A stretch of 64,000 bases of DNA, taken from positions 26,793,489 to 26,857,488 of the forward strand of contig OY759224.1 in NCBI GenBank assembly GCA_963662175.1. Direction: 5' to 3'. This document shows, one piece after another, positions 43,590-55,253 of the stretch. The stretch's first letter is position 1. Every line of letters starts with the position of its first letter. This DNA comes from Aradus depressus. Taxonomy: Eukaryota; Arthropoda; Insecta; Hemiptera; Aradidae. The notes under the pieces were generated by a model. That model worked only from the letters and a program-made list of their open reading frames with translations. It searched no databases and was not told the origin of the DNA. The translations under genes were made by a program, and so were the position numbers.

Positions 43590-44116
43590 ACCGAAAGTAC
43601 TCCCATGTAAATATAGTTGGTGAAATTAGACAATATCATAAATAAACAAGTTTTATTTCTTTCAAGTTCATCCCTTACATTTCTAATACCTGAGGAAGTA
43701 AAAAGTAACAATTTTGCAAGAACGTTGAAAAATTTATTCTAAAGATTTTTTTTTTTTCATTTTTCTTTTTCTCCATATACTATATATATATATTTTTTTT
43801 ACAATTTTTCTCGACGATTCGCCAGCTTTTTTTTTTTTTTCTTCAATTTTTTATTCATTCTTCATCAATATTCATCTATTCATCAGGCAGTGGTGATGTA
43901 TTCAAAACTGAATACATTCAAAAATCCAGGTATCATGGCTCTCTCTCTCCCACGGTCCACCCTCACACTACAGATTCAAGCTTGGAGTTATGCCTCCTTT
44001 TTTTTTCTTTTGCCCCCTGTTCCTATTCACAACCAACCCTGCCTTAACCCACAGTCACAATAAACATTTTCTTTGTACTGAAAAGAAATTCTGCTTCTAC
44101 TAAAAAAAAAAAAAAG

Positions 44117-44632
44117 GTTGTCGGTGAATGTCCTCAGAACGTAATCAATTAACTTTTCGCACCCCCTCCACAACCATGATTGCGCTAATATTCAATAGTT
44201 GACTTATTTAGGGACTTTTAAATCCTCATACGAAATTTTGTGTTGATAAATTCTTTACATCGGTAGTTATTAAGCCCCCACCCTCTGAGCTCTCCCTTCC
44301 TTTCGACCGATATCCATGAAATTTAAGAGCTTATGTCCTCATTGCTTTATGACTTCAAATATGAAATTTCATGTCGATACATTCAATACAATGGCAGTTA
44401 TTAGAGTTTTTATGATTTGGCTGAGAATTAAAAGGTCTCGTCGCTAGAGGGTTCTATATTCACATACCAAATTTCGTATTGAAACATTCATTCTATTGGG
44501 AGTTATCGTGTTCTCAGACACACAGACAGACAGACATTTTTCTTTTTCATATTTTGAGTTTGTAGGACGGAAAATATAAAATTCCGTTGAAAAATGCACA
44601 TCGAATTTTTGACCGATGTTTAGTTAAAGAAG
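44117..44632 (+). repeat. CTTCCCC-family copy
   Basis: Forward copy: GTCGGTGAATGTCCTCAG, CTTTTCGCACCCCCTCC, TTTTGTGTTGATAAATTC, GACAGACAGACATTTTTC, and TTTTTGACCGATG near the end. Preceded by a run of A. Confidence 0.7.
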
Positions 44633-45204
44633 TAAAAGGAACAAGAAACAGACCAGATTAAAACAGATATCAAAACTAATGATATTCTTCTCCAAACAAT
44701 GGGAGAGCTAGAGAGAACAGACTATGAATTTAGCAACATTTTAGCATCATTCTGCTACATTTTAGCATCTTTCAGCTACAATTTTGCATATTTCAGACAC
44801 ACATTCCCAACTCAAAGCTTCCTCCCATAACCTTCTCATATAACTTTCCGACTCAGCTTTTAAGTGTCATGAATAAAACTTGTTTAATCATGTCTTTTCG
44901 TCAGATCTCAAACTTAACTTTTGCCTTAGTTGAGTTAATCTTGATAATCCGTTTAAAGAACCATAAAACCATATTATGTACACCCAATGTAAATAAATAA
45001 TAAACAATTTAATTTGTTAACAGTCTATGTGGTTAGAGTAAAGCGAATATATGTTAACTCTTTAGGAATTTTTTATGAGAACGTTAACTTGTAAAAGCCT
45101 CCTTAGATATTTCATTCGTTAACAGTTAGAACCACAAAAAAAAATTGTTGGTGGATCACCGGAAAAGTACTTCCCCAGTCCGTATTAATCACTTAGTTGA
45201 CTGA

Positions 45205-45500
45205 AAGTAGCATGGCTGCCTTCTGAGCTGTAGATCGGTGATTCGCAACACAGAGCCCTTAGGTTTGTTGTCTGCGAGGTGAAAAAAACTTGCAGTCTTT
45301 CGGATGGGACGTTAAGTGATGGTCCCAGGCCTGTACGATGTCAAGTATTCATTAAAGACTTCAACGCTTGTTGAGTAAACCTAAGTAGGTAAAATTTCGG
45401 ACTTCCACTGTTGAATCAGGCTCATGTCCACCAGAGCGATGAAAGTGCGCTCTGGTAGTAGGCGATATGACCTCTTAGTCAATTTCATGAGTCACAATGT
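45205..45500 (+). repeat. Diverged SINE copy
   Basis: GTAGATCGGTGATTCGCAAC (decayed box B), CTTTCGGATGGGACGTTAAG, ACCAGAGCGATGAAAGTGCG, GTAGTAGGCGATATGACC; tail lost. Confidence 0.65.
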
Positions 45501-45509
45501 GGTAAGCCA

Positions 45510-45960
45510 CTAAACCCCCCTCTCCTTCTTATTAGCTGATTCAGGTGAAAATTGATAGGTGACTTTCTCATGGGGTTCTGGATATACAGAAGAAATTTCG
45601 AATCGATAAATTCATTCGAACGGCTATATGAAGTATACGGCGAATTATGTAATAGGTCAAAAACTCGATGTCAAATACCATTTTTAGTCTGTCTGTGTAT
45701 CTGTGAACAGATAACTCCCGATAGAATGAATGTATCGACACAAAATTTTATAAGTGTATCCATAACCCCACAAGGATTAACCCAGTTCATTTTCAGCCAA
45801 ATTGGCCAAAGAAAGAAGTAATTAGGGTGAGTTGTAACGGATATATCGACACGATGAGGTTGCAGAATCAAGAATCAACTATTCATTTTTACTCCAATCG
45901 GGTTTGAAGAGCGAAAATTTAGTTGATTAATTTATTATGGTGCATTGTGCATTGCCGTTG
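45510..45960. repeat. CTTCCCC-family pieces, both orientations
   Basis: 45510-45620 forward (GCTGATTCAGGTGAAAATTG) followed by 45625-45960 reverse (GAAGTATACGGCGAATTATG; GAATGAATGTATCGACAC; TGATTAATTTATTATGG). Rearranged. Confidence 0.55.
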
Positions 45961-45999
45961 ATTCACACTTTTTGTATATTTGTCGCTTATATACATTAA

Positions 46000-46800
46000 T
46001 AAACAAATACAATATACATTGTTTCAGTTGCTCATAATTTTAATTCTAAAAAATCGGTCTGCGTCGCGGGACGCGCATGATGTTTTTGGTTGAAAATAAT
46101 TTTTGGCTCAAAGTAATTTCAAATTGAAATAATTTCAAATTGGTCTCCCCTACTTTATCCTCTATGCGCTCACAATCATGAGAATGTATGTAATTTTTAA
46201 GACTCGATCTTAAATCGATGTTGTGAGAACTTCAATACTTCCATGTCGTGAAGAATGGTGAATATCTTGATCAGAAGTTGATTCATCTGTAGCATTAACA
46301 TCATTGTTTACACATGATAATGCACGCTAAAGCAGACGTTTAACAAGACGTTTAGTGGATGTACACAGTGGAATATACTACAGTTTTATCAACGTGCATT
46401 CATCCCTTCCCCTCCGGCCGGTCGGCGGAGTCGAGAAGGGGAGAGTGGAACTTTCGTTACCTACTTCCGTTTCGTGTCGTTTTCACCAACTTACTGTCAG
46501 CCAAGCACTAAGGAGCGCTGCTCCAAAATATCCTGTAGATTAGGATTCCATTAAGGACACTTTCCATCCAACGGTATTAACTTTCCTGACACAACGCTGC
46601 TAAGATGTAATTAATGTTTTTACTATAAAGAAGAAAAACTGACGCATCTCAAATCGGACAGGATCGTGAGACTTCGTAAGTAGTCGGCCATAAGTAGCTT
46701 GTAACTCGAAAAGTTGTCACTTTCATTTGACATACATAATACTTAGGCTGTCTTCTTAATTTGCACTGCAAGTACGTCTAATGTAAAGGATGTACTTTAA
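46000..46800. other. Unassigned stretch
   Basis: Contains CGTCGCGGGACGCGCATG (46063-46081) and GC-richer sequence at 46380-46520. A short acidic minus-strand frame (SDQDIHHSSRHGS, about 46220-46300) is too short to assign. Could be a decayed DNA transposon; not supported further. Confidence 0.3.
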
Positions 46801-46829
46801 AACGCCCACTCGTTGCCAATCAACTGATT

Positions 46830-47125
46830 TGGCTGAGAATTAATTAAGTGTTCTCTCCCCCTCCAGATCCAGTCGACCGTTTACGCTAATAATTAATAGA
46901 TGACTTACATAGCGGCTCCTAAATCCTCATACTAAATTTTGTGTCGATAAATACATTACATCGGGAGTTACTTTACGGCACCTACTAATTTTCCGCGAAA
47001 CTGGCAGAAGAAAGGCGGGGGGATTAACTCAAAAACCCTAAAAACTGCCGATGTAATGAATTTATCGACACAAAAACGTTAATTAATTGGTTCTGGGGAA
47101 GTACATTGCCAATGATTCGACGACA
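46830..47125. repeat. CTTCCCC-family pieces
   Basis: 46840-46980 forward (TTCTCTCCCCCTCCAGATCC; GTGTCGATAAATACATTAC), then 46990-47125 reverse (GCCGATGTAATGAATTTATC; GGGGAAGTACATTGCC), forming a partial inverted structure. Confidence 0.6.
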
Positions 47126-47574
47126 ATTTTCTTTTCCACTTTTTTATGAATTTAAGGAGTTGGATAACATGAGATTCAGTGAAAACTGGATATCAAATTT
47201 CTGAGTACAATGCTTCCCATTAGACAAAGCTTTTCAAAAGTTAACAATTTCCGATTTAATGTTTTATTAAATTGAACAAAAAGCCACAAATATAGCTTGG
47301 TAGGTGGTGGAAGGTAGAAGGGATTCGAACCCGGGCCTCTCTGTTGTTGAACCTTGATAAATGTTTGCTTTTCATTAGGGGTCTTATTGCTCCTGGCTTC
47401 CATCTTCACTTCCCTCTCAGCTCCCCCTTCACAAAATTTCTCAGCCCCCCTCCCCCTCCAGCTCCTCAAATAATTTGGATTATGGACCACTGATTAACTG
47501 TAGCCAGTCACTTCTCTGCTCTGACCCCTTCAACAATTCAATTATTCGGATGAGCATTTTCTGAATTTTTACAT

Positions 47575-48410
47575 TTTTACTACGAAGTCTAGAGGAAGTT
47601 ATGTAATCGAAAAAAAATTCGATGCGGAGTTTTGTATGATTTCATGTTTTCCGATTCCTAAATATGATAAAAAAGTGTCTGTCATGTTGTGTCTGTAAAC
47701 ATCGTGTTATCATAACTCGACTCATCCCAACACGAAATTTTATTTGTGAATCCAGAACCCTATAAGGACGACACCTATTGTTTTTCAGCCAAATTTGCCA
47801 AAGGGGAGATTGGAGGGATTAGGGGGAGGCTTAACACAAAAACTAATAACGACCGTTGTAATTAATGTATTGACACAAAATTTCACATATAAATTAAAAA
47901 GCTCTATAAGTACGACAACTATTATATCAACACAAGATTTAACATATAAATTCAAAGCCCTATAAGTACGACAACTATTATATCAACACAAGATTTAACA
48001 TATAAATTCAAAGCCCTATAAGTACGACAACTATTATATCAACACAAGATTTAACATATAAATTCAAAGCCCTAGAAGTATGACAACTATTATATCAACA
48101 CAAGATTTAACATATAAATTCAAAGCCCTATAAGTACGACAACTATTATATCAACACAAGATTTAACATATAAATTCAAAGCCCTATAAGTACGACAACT
48201 ATTATATCAACACAAGATTTAACATATAAATTCAAAGCCCTAGAAGTATGACAACTATTATATCGACACAAAATTTAGTATAAGGATTCAGAAGCCACAA
48301 TGTACGTCAAATATTGTGTTTCAGTGACTTTGGAGGGAGAGAGAATACTTTCTTCGGGTAATTCATGCTGGAGAAGTACTTTACCGGTAATTCACCGACA
48401 ACTTTTTTTC
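47575..48410 (-). repeat. CTTCCCC-family copy with internal tandem array
   Basis: Reverse copy: GGAAGTTATGTAATCG, TATAAGGACGACACCTATTG, then an expanded array at 47911-48302, and GGAGAAGTACTTTACCGG at the end. Confidence 0.75.
47911..48302. repeat. Tandem array, 56-bp unit, about seven copies
   Basis: TACGACAACTATTATATC recurs at 47911, 47967, 48023, 48079, 48135, 48191 and 48247. Every third unit or so has AGAAGTATG for ATAAGTACG, at 48074 and 48242, 168 bp (three units) apart, suggesting duplication in blocks of three. Confidence 0.9.
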
Positions 48411-48965
48411 TTTATTTTTCACAAGACACTGTTCAGTATTTAACTAAATTAAATTGGAGAGAATGTTTAACAAAATTGAAACTATGTTCCAAAATTAGCA
48501 AACCGTTTATTCGCCGAAATTTCACATCTCGAAAGTTCCAACTCATAACGTAATGAAGTTAATTAATGAAAAAAACTTTTCATCTTAAGTTTAACCTTTA
48601 GAAGAGAAATAATTTACGTGAAATAGGGAGCAACTTTGAGAGCTGGGAAATATTTCAATGAAACAGGGAAAATTTGATTGTAAAGATATTCCCTGAAAGT
48701 TATGAACAATTTTCTATCAAACTTTTCAAAGGGAATTCTCTTCGTACGTTAATAAGGAAATGATTTAGGCGCTCAGATGGAGATTTTCTTACAGACAAAG
48801 GTACTCGAAATGCAATTCTAAATACCAAAAGTTACAGACACAGAATAATGTAATAACAACCAACGATAAATAATACCAGAAACAAATTTGATTGACTGAA
48901 CTTTGACAACCAATTTTACACCTCAACAACGTTGTTGATAATCTTCGTTTCAACGTTTTGATACT
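48411..48965. other. Stretch with no recognised feature
   Basis: No bounded repeat or credible coding frame identified. Confidence 0.4.
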
Positions 48966-48974
48966 TTTTTTCTT

Positions 48975-49245
48975 TTTTAGCTATACGAGGTATAGAGGAA
49001 GTTATGCAATCGGTCAAAAATTCGATCAGGAGTTTCATGTTTTTTGAACTTCCCACTCGAAAATGGGGAAAAAAAATTTCTAACAGCCTCTTGTCTGTGA
49101 ACACGATAACTCGCGATAGAATGAATGTATCGACACGAAATTTTATATGTATTATTTAGAACCCTCTGAGTCGACACATATTGATTTTCAGTCAAATCGG
49201 CCGAAGGGAAGGGGTGGGATAGAGGAGAGGCTAAACACAAAACAC
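48975..49245 (-). repeat. CTTCCCC-family copy
   Basis: Reverse copy: AGCTATACGAGGTATAGAGG, GCAATCGGTCAAAAATTCG, GATAGAATGAATGTATCGAC, ending at GGCTAAACACAAAACAC. Confidence 0.7.
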
Positions 49246-49780
49246 ATAATAAATAAACTTAAAATATAACCCAAATACAAAAAACAAATCCAAACAGAAC
49301 CAAATAAAATACGAAACGACCACTAATATCGATAGTAGAGATCAGTCTTGACAAGATCCTAGAACACACGGGTCGACTAAATATTTTAAGGTAATTAAAA
49401 TAAATTAAAACTAATAATAACTTATATTAGATAACACAACCATACACAATATCTTGAGTAAAAATAGTGTAATTAAAAACCATAAATAATTTACAGAATG
49501 GACAAATTATTTTGGTAACAATAGAAAATTATGAAAAGAAAAATTAAAATAAGTATGACATGCATGCAATGCTTGAATATAATTAAATGTGAAATGCATT
49601 TTAATTTTTATATAGGGATAACAGCTGTGAAAACGAACGAACGCCAGGAATAATAAAAGGTATAACAGAAGGAAGTTAAGTGCTGTGTGAACCTTTATTT
49701 AAAAAATGTATGTATGTGATAGTAAGATAGCGAGATTTCTCATAGAAATTAACGATGTTTTCTTCAAAAGATGTTCTATT
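49246..49780. other. Stretch with no recognised feature
   Basis: AT-rich, no bounded repeat or credible coding frame identified. Confidence 0.4.
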
Positions 49781-49839
49781 TTAGACCAGAACTGTCTTGA
49801 GGACAACTGGCTCCAGCTACCGCTGTGCTGTGTGGGTGG

Positions 49840-49874
49840 GATGAAACGCTGTTGCGTTGAAAACCGGTTCTGGT
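49840..49874 (+). ncRNA. Decayed hammerhead-like motif
   Basis: AUGA, AACGC-UGUU-GCGUU, GAAA, ACCGGU, UC, UGGU. The 5' end (CUG and arm I) is replaced by GGGUGGG. An ACCAGAAC at 49786 in reverse orientation suggests a second arm. Same family as 37472. Confidence 0.45.
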
Positions 49875-49932
49875 CTAAAATAAAACAGTGGGAAGACAAC
49901 GTCTTATATTTCTATAACAAAAACTGTTTGTT

Positions 49933-50275
49933 AGGTTAGGTTTTATGACTCATGTCCGGGCTTTAACTACGAGGTCATATCGCCTACTACCAGAGTGCTC
50001 TTTCGTCACTCTGGTGAACATGAGCCCGACTCTATTGTGGGAGTCCTAAATTTTGCCTACCCTAAATTTTTATTCACCTAGGGTAAGGGGTCTTTAACGA
50101 ACACCTGACATTGCACAGGCTCGGGACCATCGCTTAACGTCCCATCCGAAGGACGGCGTGCTTAAGTTTATTTTACCTCCCAGATAAAATAAACTAAGGG
50201 CCTCGGTCGGGTTACGAACCCATATTCTTGAGCTCAGAAATCAAGCACGCATACCACTGAGCTACCGGCGCCCTC
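49933..50275 (-). mobile_element. Full-length SINE with 13-bp target duplication
   Basis: Reverse copy, AGGTTAGG tail to GGCGCCCTC head. Duplication AAAACTGTTTGTT at 49920-49932 and 50276-50288. Confidence 0.9.
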
Positions 50276-50279
50276 AAAA

Positions 50280-50470
50280 CTGTTTGTTGTGATGAATGTA
50301 TTGAAACGAAATTTCATGTTTATATTCAGAGCCCTATAAGGACCCCTAAAGAGGAAAGACAACAGGACATAGGCTCCACTTAAATACTCTAATAACTGCC
50401 GATAGAATTGAAGGGAGAGCGAGAACATAATTAATACTTGCTGGGGAAGTACATATTGGTGATTCAACGA
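50280..50470 (-). repeat. CTTCCCC-family fragment
   Basis: Reverse fragment: TGATGAATGTATTGAAACG, CTAATAACTGCCGATAG, CTGGGGAAGTACATATTGG. Confidence 0.6.
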
Positions 50471-50811
50471 TGACCTTTATTTCATCACATCGTCGCTTCA
50501 GATAACCCTATCATTACAGCAAATTTTGTAGGACAATCTCAAAAGCCAGCTGGTTGATTGCTTCAATTAGTTTGTTTAAAAAAAAAAATACAAAAAGCGT
50601 GCTATAGTATAATAATGTTTGACATGAGTTCAACTAATGGGAGGGTGTCATCGCTGAAATTTGATTTATGCAAATTTCCTGGAGAATTTCATAATTTCCA
50701 ATTTAATCTAGCGAATAGGTGAATAATAGTCGAGCCACGCCTAACTAGTCTCTAATTGTAGGTTATTAATATTGTGTTGTTAATCTTAGACCGAATATTA
50801 AACAGGATTTG

Positions 50812-51505
50812 ATATGCGCGAAAGATAGAACCGAGACCCGAGGGATAAGGAATGCGAGATAAGATACTTTGCGTATACATTGAGCAAACGAACTCTAAAA
50901 GACGTCGGTGAATCAAAGTCAGAGCTTCCCTTTGATCCCCCCTTCGCTTCTGCGAACTCCGCTGAAAATTAATAAGTGTCCTCCTTGTGGGATTCAGGTT
51001 AAACATATAAATTTTCGGTGCAACCAAAAACCCTCAGACTGATAACACAGTGCCCCCCATACATAAACAACAGAACACTTCATAACGATCTTATGATACA
51101 CACAGTACCCGACACAATAGAAACTACTTACATATCTTTTCTTAGAAAACTTTACACACATACAAATCCAGAAATACCTACTTTATCTTCACAACACTTA
51201 CCACAAAATCCCCCAAGTTGAAGAGAAGATGAAACCGCGACTTACTGCCACCTCGAATCATATTCGTTCTTAATTTTTTTTTTTTTTTTTTTTTACATTC
51301 CGAAAATTTATATGTTTAACCTGAATCCTACAAGGAGGACACTTATTAATTTTCAGCGGAGTTCGCAGAAGCGAAGGGAGGATCAGAGGGAAGCTCTGAC
51401 TTTGATTCACCGACGTCTTTTAGAGTTCGTTTGCTCAATGTATACGCAAAGTATCTTATCTCGCATTCCTTATCTCTCGGTCTCGGTTCTATCTTTCGCG
51501 CATAT
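50812..51505. repeat. Inverted duplication with ~206-bp arms
   Basis: 50812-51018 and 51300-51505 are near-perfect reverse complements (ATATGCGCGAAAGATAGAAC; TATACTTTG-type words; GTCGGTGAATCAAAGTCAG; GTGTCCTCCTTGTGGGATTC). The left arm is target sequence outside the LINE insertion; the right arm lies inside it. See the matching finding. Confidence 0.85.
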
Positions 51506-51771
51506 TACATTCCTCTACATTTATTATCTCTCTTACCCATCCATCAAAATTTCCTTTCAATTTTTTTTATTTATTTATTTTATTTTATATTTTTTTTTCT
51601 GTTCTTGTCCTAATAATAAAGATAAATTTTCGTCCCGAGGACCTACCACTGGGTGGCCTTCCTCTCACATGCCCTTCACGCCAACACATATCGATACCAT
51701 CATAGATGCTGGTTGTTGCACCCTAGCAACAGCTGTGTATCTTTATAAATAAAAGACAAAAAAAAAAAAAA
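51022..51771 (+). mobile_element. Jockey-like LINE insertion with embedded inverted flank
   Basis: Flanked by TCGGTGC at about 51015-51021 and 51772-51778. 51022-51221 encodes LRLITQCPPYINNRTLHNDL and a threonine-rich tail, the C-terminal region after the RT in jockey-type elements. A run of about 22 T (51275-51296) and the inverted flank follow, then a 3' UTR and poly(A) (51757-51771). 5' truncated and rearranged. Confidence 0.7.
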
Positions 51772-51945
51772 ATCGGTGCGATCCATTCATTCTGTCGCAA
51801 GTTATCGTGATCACGGACACATAGACAGACTTTTTTTTTTCATAATTGGAATGTAGAGGTCGAAAACATGAAATTTCGTTGAAAACTAGGCATCAAATTT
51901 TCGACCGATTACATAACTTCCCCTGTACTTCGTATAACGGGGCAA
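51772..51945 (+). repeat. CTTCCCC-family 3' part (host of the LINE insertion)
   Basis: Continues the piece broken at 51018: CATTCATTCTGTCGCAAGTT, GACACATAGACAGAC, then ACTTCCCCTGTACTTCGTAT at the terminus. Confidence 0.7.
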
Positions 51946-51959
51946 GCAATAAAAATGTA

Positions 51960-52400
51960 AATAAAATTTGACATATTTCTTCAAAGGAATAATGATGAAA
52001 CTGAAGGTGCCTTGTTATGCTCATAGACCGACATTAAATTAACGTTCTTAAGGACATAACGCTGCCTTCCTGCCGTCCCTTGGATGAGTTATAGGGTGCT
52101 GAGCAAAGGGCAGAGGGTCCCCTCCCTTAACAGGCCCTTATGTCAACAGGCTCTTTGAAAAGCAAAAAGCAAGAATTGGCTTCATTAATGAGACGTGCTT
52201 CTCAAGCCAAACGGACAAGACAATATTGTTATTCAAGCTTCAGGAGAATTATTAAAGCAATTTCCTATCGAAAAGGCGAAAGTAGCTGAAAGAGCTCATT
52301 ATCACATATAAGGCTTCTTAAGGTCATAACTATTGGTTTATGGCCATTACCATTGGAGGATCCACAAATCCGTTCAAAAGTTAGACGATGGACAGATAAG
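51960..52400. other. Stretch with no recognised feature
   Basis: Sequence leading into the minisatellite; no gene or bounded repeat was recognised. Confidence 0.4.
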
Positions 52401-53960
52401 GTTGACGAAGTTGAACAAAAGACTTAATTTTCGAATATAACCTCTCTTTTACAAGTAGAAAAGGATCCATGAATCTCTTGGACAATGGACCGATAGAACC
52501 AATAGAAAGGTAGCCGAAGGGTGACATTTTCGAATATAAGCTCTCTTTTACAAGAAGACAAGGATCCATGAATCTGTTCAAAAATTGGACGAGGATCGAT
52601 AGAAAGGTAGCCGAAGGGTGACATTTTCGAATATAACCTCCCTTTTACAAGAAGACAAGGATCCATGAATCTGTTCAAAAATTGGACGAGGATCGATAGA
52701 AAGGTAGCCGAAGGGTGACATTTTCGAATATAACCTCTCTTTTACAAGTAGAAAAGGATCCATGAATCTCTTGGACAATGGACCGATAGAACCAATAGAA
52801 AGGTAGCCGAAGGGTGACATTTTAGAATATAACCTCTCTTTTACAAGAAGACAAGGATCCATGAATCTGTTCAAAAATTGGACGAGGATCGATAGAAAGG
52901 TAGCCGAAGGGTGACATTTTCGAATATAACCTCTCTTTTACAAGAAGACAAGGATCCATGAATCTGTTCAAAAATTGGACGAGGATCGATAGAAAGGTAG
53001 CCGAAGGGTGACATTTTCGAATATAACCTCCCTTTTACAAGAAGACAAGGATCCATGAATCTGTTCAAAAATTGGACGAGGATCGATAGAAAGGTAGCCG
53101 AAGGGTGACATTTTCGAATATAACCTCTCTTTTACAAGTAGAAAAGGATCCATGAATCTCTTGGACAATGGACCGATAGAACCAATAGAAAGGTAGCCGA
53201 AGGGTGACATTTTAGAATATAACCTCTCTTTTACAAGAAGACAAGGATCCATGAATCTGTTCAAAAATTGGACGAGGATCGATAGAAAGGTAGCCGAAGG
53301 GTGACATTTTCGAATATAACCTCCCTTTTACCAGAAGACAAGGATCCATGAATCTGTTCAAAAATTGGACGAGGATCGATAGAAAGGTAGCCGAAGGGTG
53401 ACATTTTCGAATATAACCTCCCTTTTACAAGAAGGCAAGGATCCATGAATCTGTTCAAAAATTGGACGAGGATCGATAGAAAGGTAGCCGAAGGGTGACA
53501 TTTTCGAATATAACCTCCCTTTTACCAGAAGACAAGGATCCATGAATCTGTTCAAAAATTGGACGAGGATCGATAGAAAGGTAGCCGAAGGGTGACATTT
53601 TCGAATATAACCTCTCTTTTACAAGAAGACAAGGATCCATGAATCTGTTCAAAAATTGGACGAGGATCGATAGAAAGGTAGCCGAAGGGTGACATTTTCG
53701 AATATAACCTCTCTTTTAAAAGAAGACAAGGATCCATGAATCTATTCAAAAATTGGACGAGGATCGATAGAAAGGTAGCCGAAGGGTGACATTTTCGAAT
53801 ATAACCTTTCTTTCACCATTTTGGTAAGGATCCATGGATCTGTTGAAACGTTGGACGATGGACCGATAGTAAGGAAGACGAAGTTCAACACAAGGCGTCA
53901 TTTTGGAACATAACCTTAATTGCATCCAACATAGCCTATATTGGCAAGGATCCGCTAATC
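52400..53960. repeat. Minisatellite array, ~97-bp unit, about 15 units
   Basis: GGATCCATGAATCT recurs about every 97 bp from 52466 to about 53828. Two unit types alternate: type A with GTTCAAAAATTGGACGAGG, and type B with CTCTTGGACAATGGACCG at about 52466, 52757 and 53148. Units near 53820-54150 are increasingly degraded (AAGGATCCGCTAATCC). The minus-strand frames with FMDPCLLVK repeats come from the array; 97 is not a multiple of 3. Confidence 0.95.
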
Positions 53961-54149
53961 CTTCAAAACTTAAACAATGATCCCACAGACAGAAGATGGA
54001 GATTAAACGCTTCATCTCCGACAAGAGTCTTGATCTATAACTTTCTAAGTTTCACAGTAATCTCCCCTATTTCACATCACTCTACGTTGTCTAGATACCA
54101 AAGTTGGCAAGGATCTATTAGTCCTTAAAAAAATCAATATAAACCTCCG

Positions 54150-55250
54150 CCTTCCACCATAATCTCATATAACGCCAGGTGCTAACGTACTGAGCTCAAG
54201 ATCGCTAAAATGTGTGATTTATCATACATGTAATTAAAAAAATATGAGATGTGACCATTACACAGTGGATCAATTCACAAACTTAGCACGAAAAAATTCA
54301 AATTATGAAACTCTCACTAGAAAGATGGGAACAATTGGTATTGGAAGTAGACTAGTTGTGGACATTGAACCCAAGAGGTGGGCCTCCGTTGTTTACAATA
54401 AGTGCACAAAGCCGGCATGTAAACACAGGAACGACACGTCATTATCTTTTCACATCAGTTACATTCTGACAGTGGTACAGTGCAGTTCATATATTGTTCA
54501 AACCTTAGCAAATATGTCTGATTCAGGAGAAGCTAAGTGAATAAACTATATGTTTATTTTGCCAAAATTAAATTAATTAATAATTAAATTAAATGCATAA
54601 ATTTGTTTATTGGAAATTTTACATTCTGAAAGCCGCCCGAAAAATTGCAGGCAAATGCCTTCTACTTAGCATTTTTCACTTGGTAATTTAGTATTCTAAT
54701 TGTTGTAAAAGAAGCAGAACCTTAGCTCTCCTTGATAAGCCACAGTATTTTATTTTTTTCTATTTACAGGATGTTCTAATGGTTAAGAACTCTTACATGT
54801 TTTCACTATGGTTGAAATTCAAGTCTTAAACGAAACGTAGCGGTTCGGGGAATGATTCATCGTATTATTTTTAAAATTATTTTATTACATTTCCATTATT
54901 AAACTGCTATTGTACGATCAAGTGCTTTTTTCATTTTTTTTTTTACCCCAATGACACGTATCTCTTTAATTATAATCTTTTCCTATAATATAGATGCTTG
55001 TGAAATATGAGAGCTGTACTTTTTAATTTTTTCGCGCTAATTATGCGTTATGCCCCACTGTGCATTACAGGACTTTCTTATACCAACCACGCTTACAGAT
55101 CACTCTCTCCCCCTCCCCTTCTCAAACTTATTTTATACTGGCTTACTGCTTGAGAAAGGGCAATTGGGAATTTAAACAGAAACAATTTTGGTAAGTGTCA
55201 ATTTTTCGAGAAGACTAACCGTTTTCGGGTAAATCAAGGAAATATCTAAA
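54150..55250. other. Mostly unassigned intronic sequence
   Basis: Includes an unassigned plus-strand 98-codon frame (54244-54540, MRCDHYTVDQF...) with no recognised domain. 55060-55150 matches, in reverse, 31020-31100 (AAGAAAGACCTGTAATGGC), a dispersed repeat. Confidence 0.35.
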
Positions 55251-55253
55251 AAT

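Larger units (their letters stand above)
43127..43672 (+). mobile_element. Hammerhead-bearing element split by a SINE
   Basis: 43127-43245 matches the inner and outer blocks of 15170-15811 (TGACATTATTGCAGAGATAT; CTTATGCTTTTGGCTGAGG). A SINE follows, then CCGAAAGTACTCCCATG resumes at 43591 and runs to CTTTCAAGTTCATC. One arm's central part is deleted. Confidence 0.7.

Noticed and set aside
46060..46350. piggyBac-type element
   Set aside because: CGTCGCGGGACGCGC and a short acidic frame were suggestive, but no TTAA-flanked termini or transposase domain could be shown.
47930..48280. CRISPR array
   Set aside because: The 56-bp units are contiguous, without unique spacers, and the DNA is eukaryotic.
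52381..54024. Minus-strand repeat protein (FMDPCLLVK... frames)
   Set aside because: The frames are by-products of a 97-bp tandem array. The period is not a multiple of three and stops recur each unit or two.
54244..54540. 98-codon plus-strand frame as a gene
   Set aside because: No recognisable domain, no splice or promoter support, and a frame of this length is expected by chance in 64 kb.
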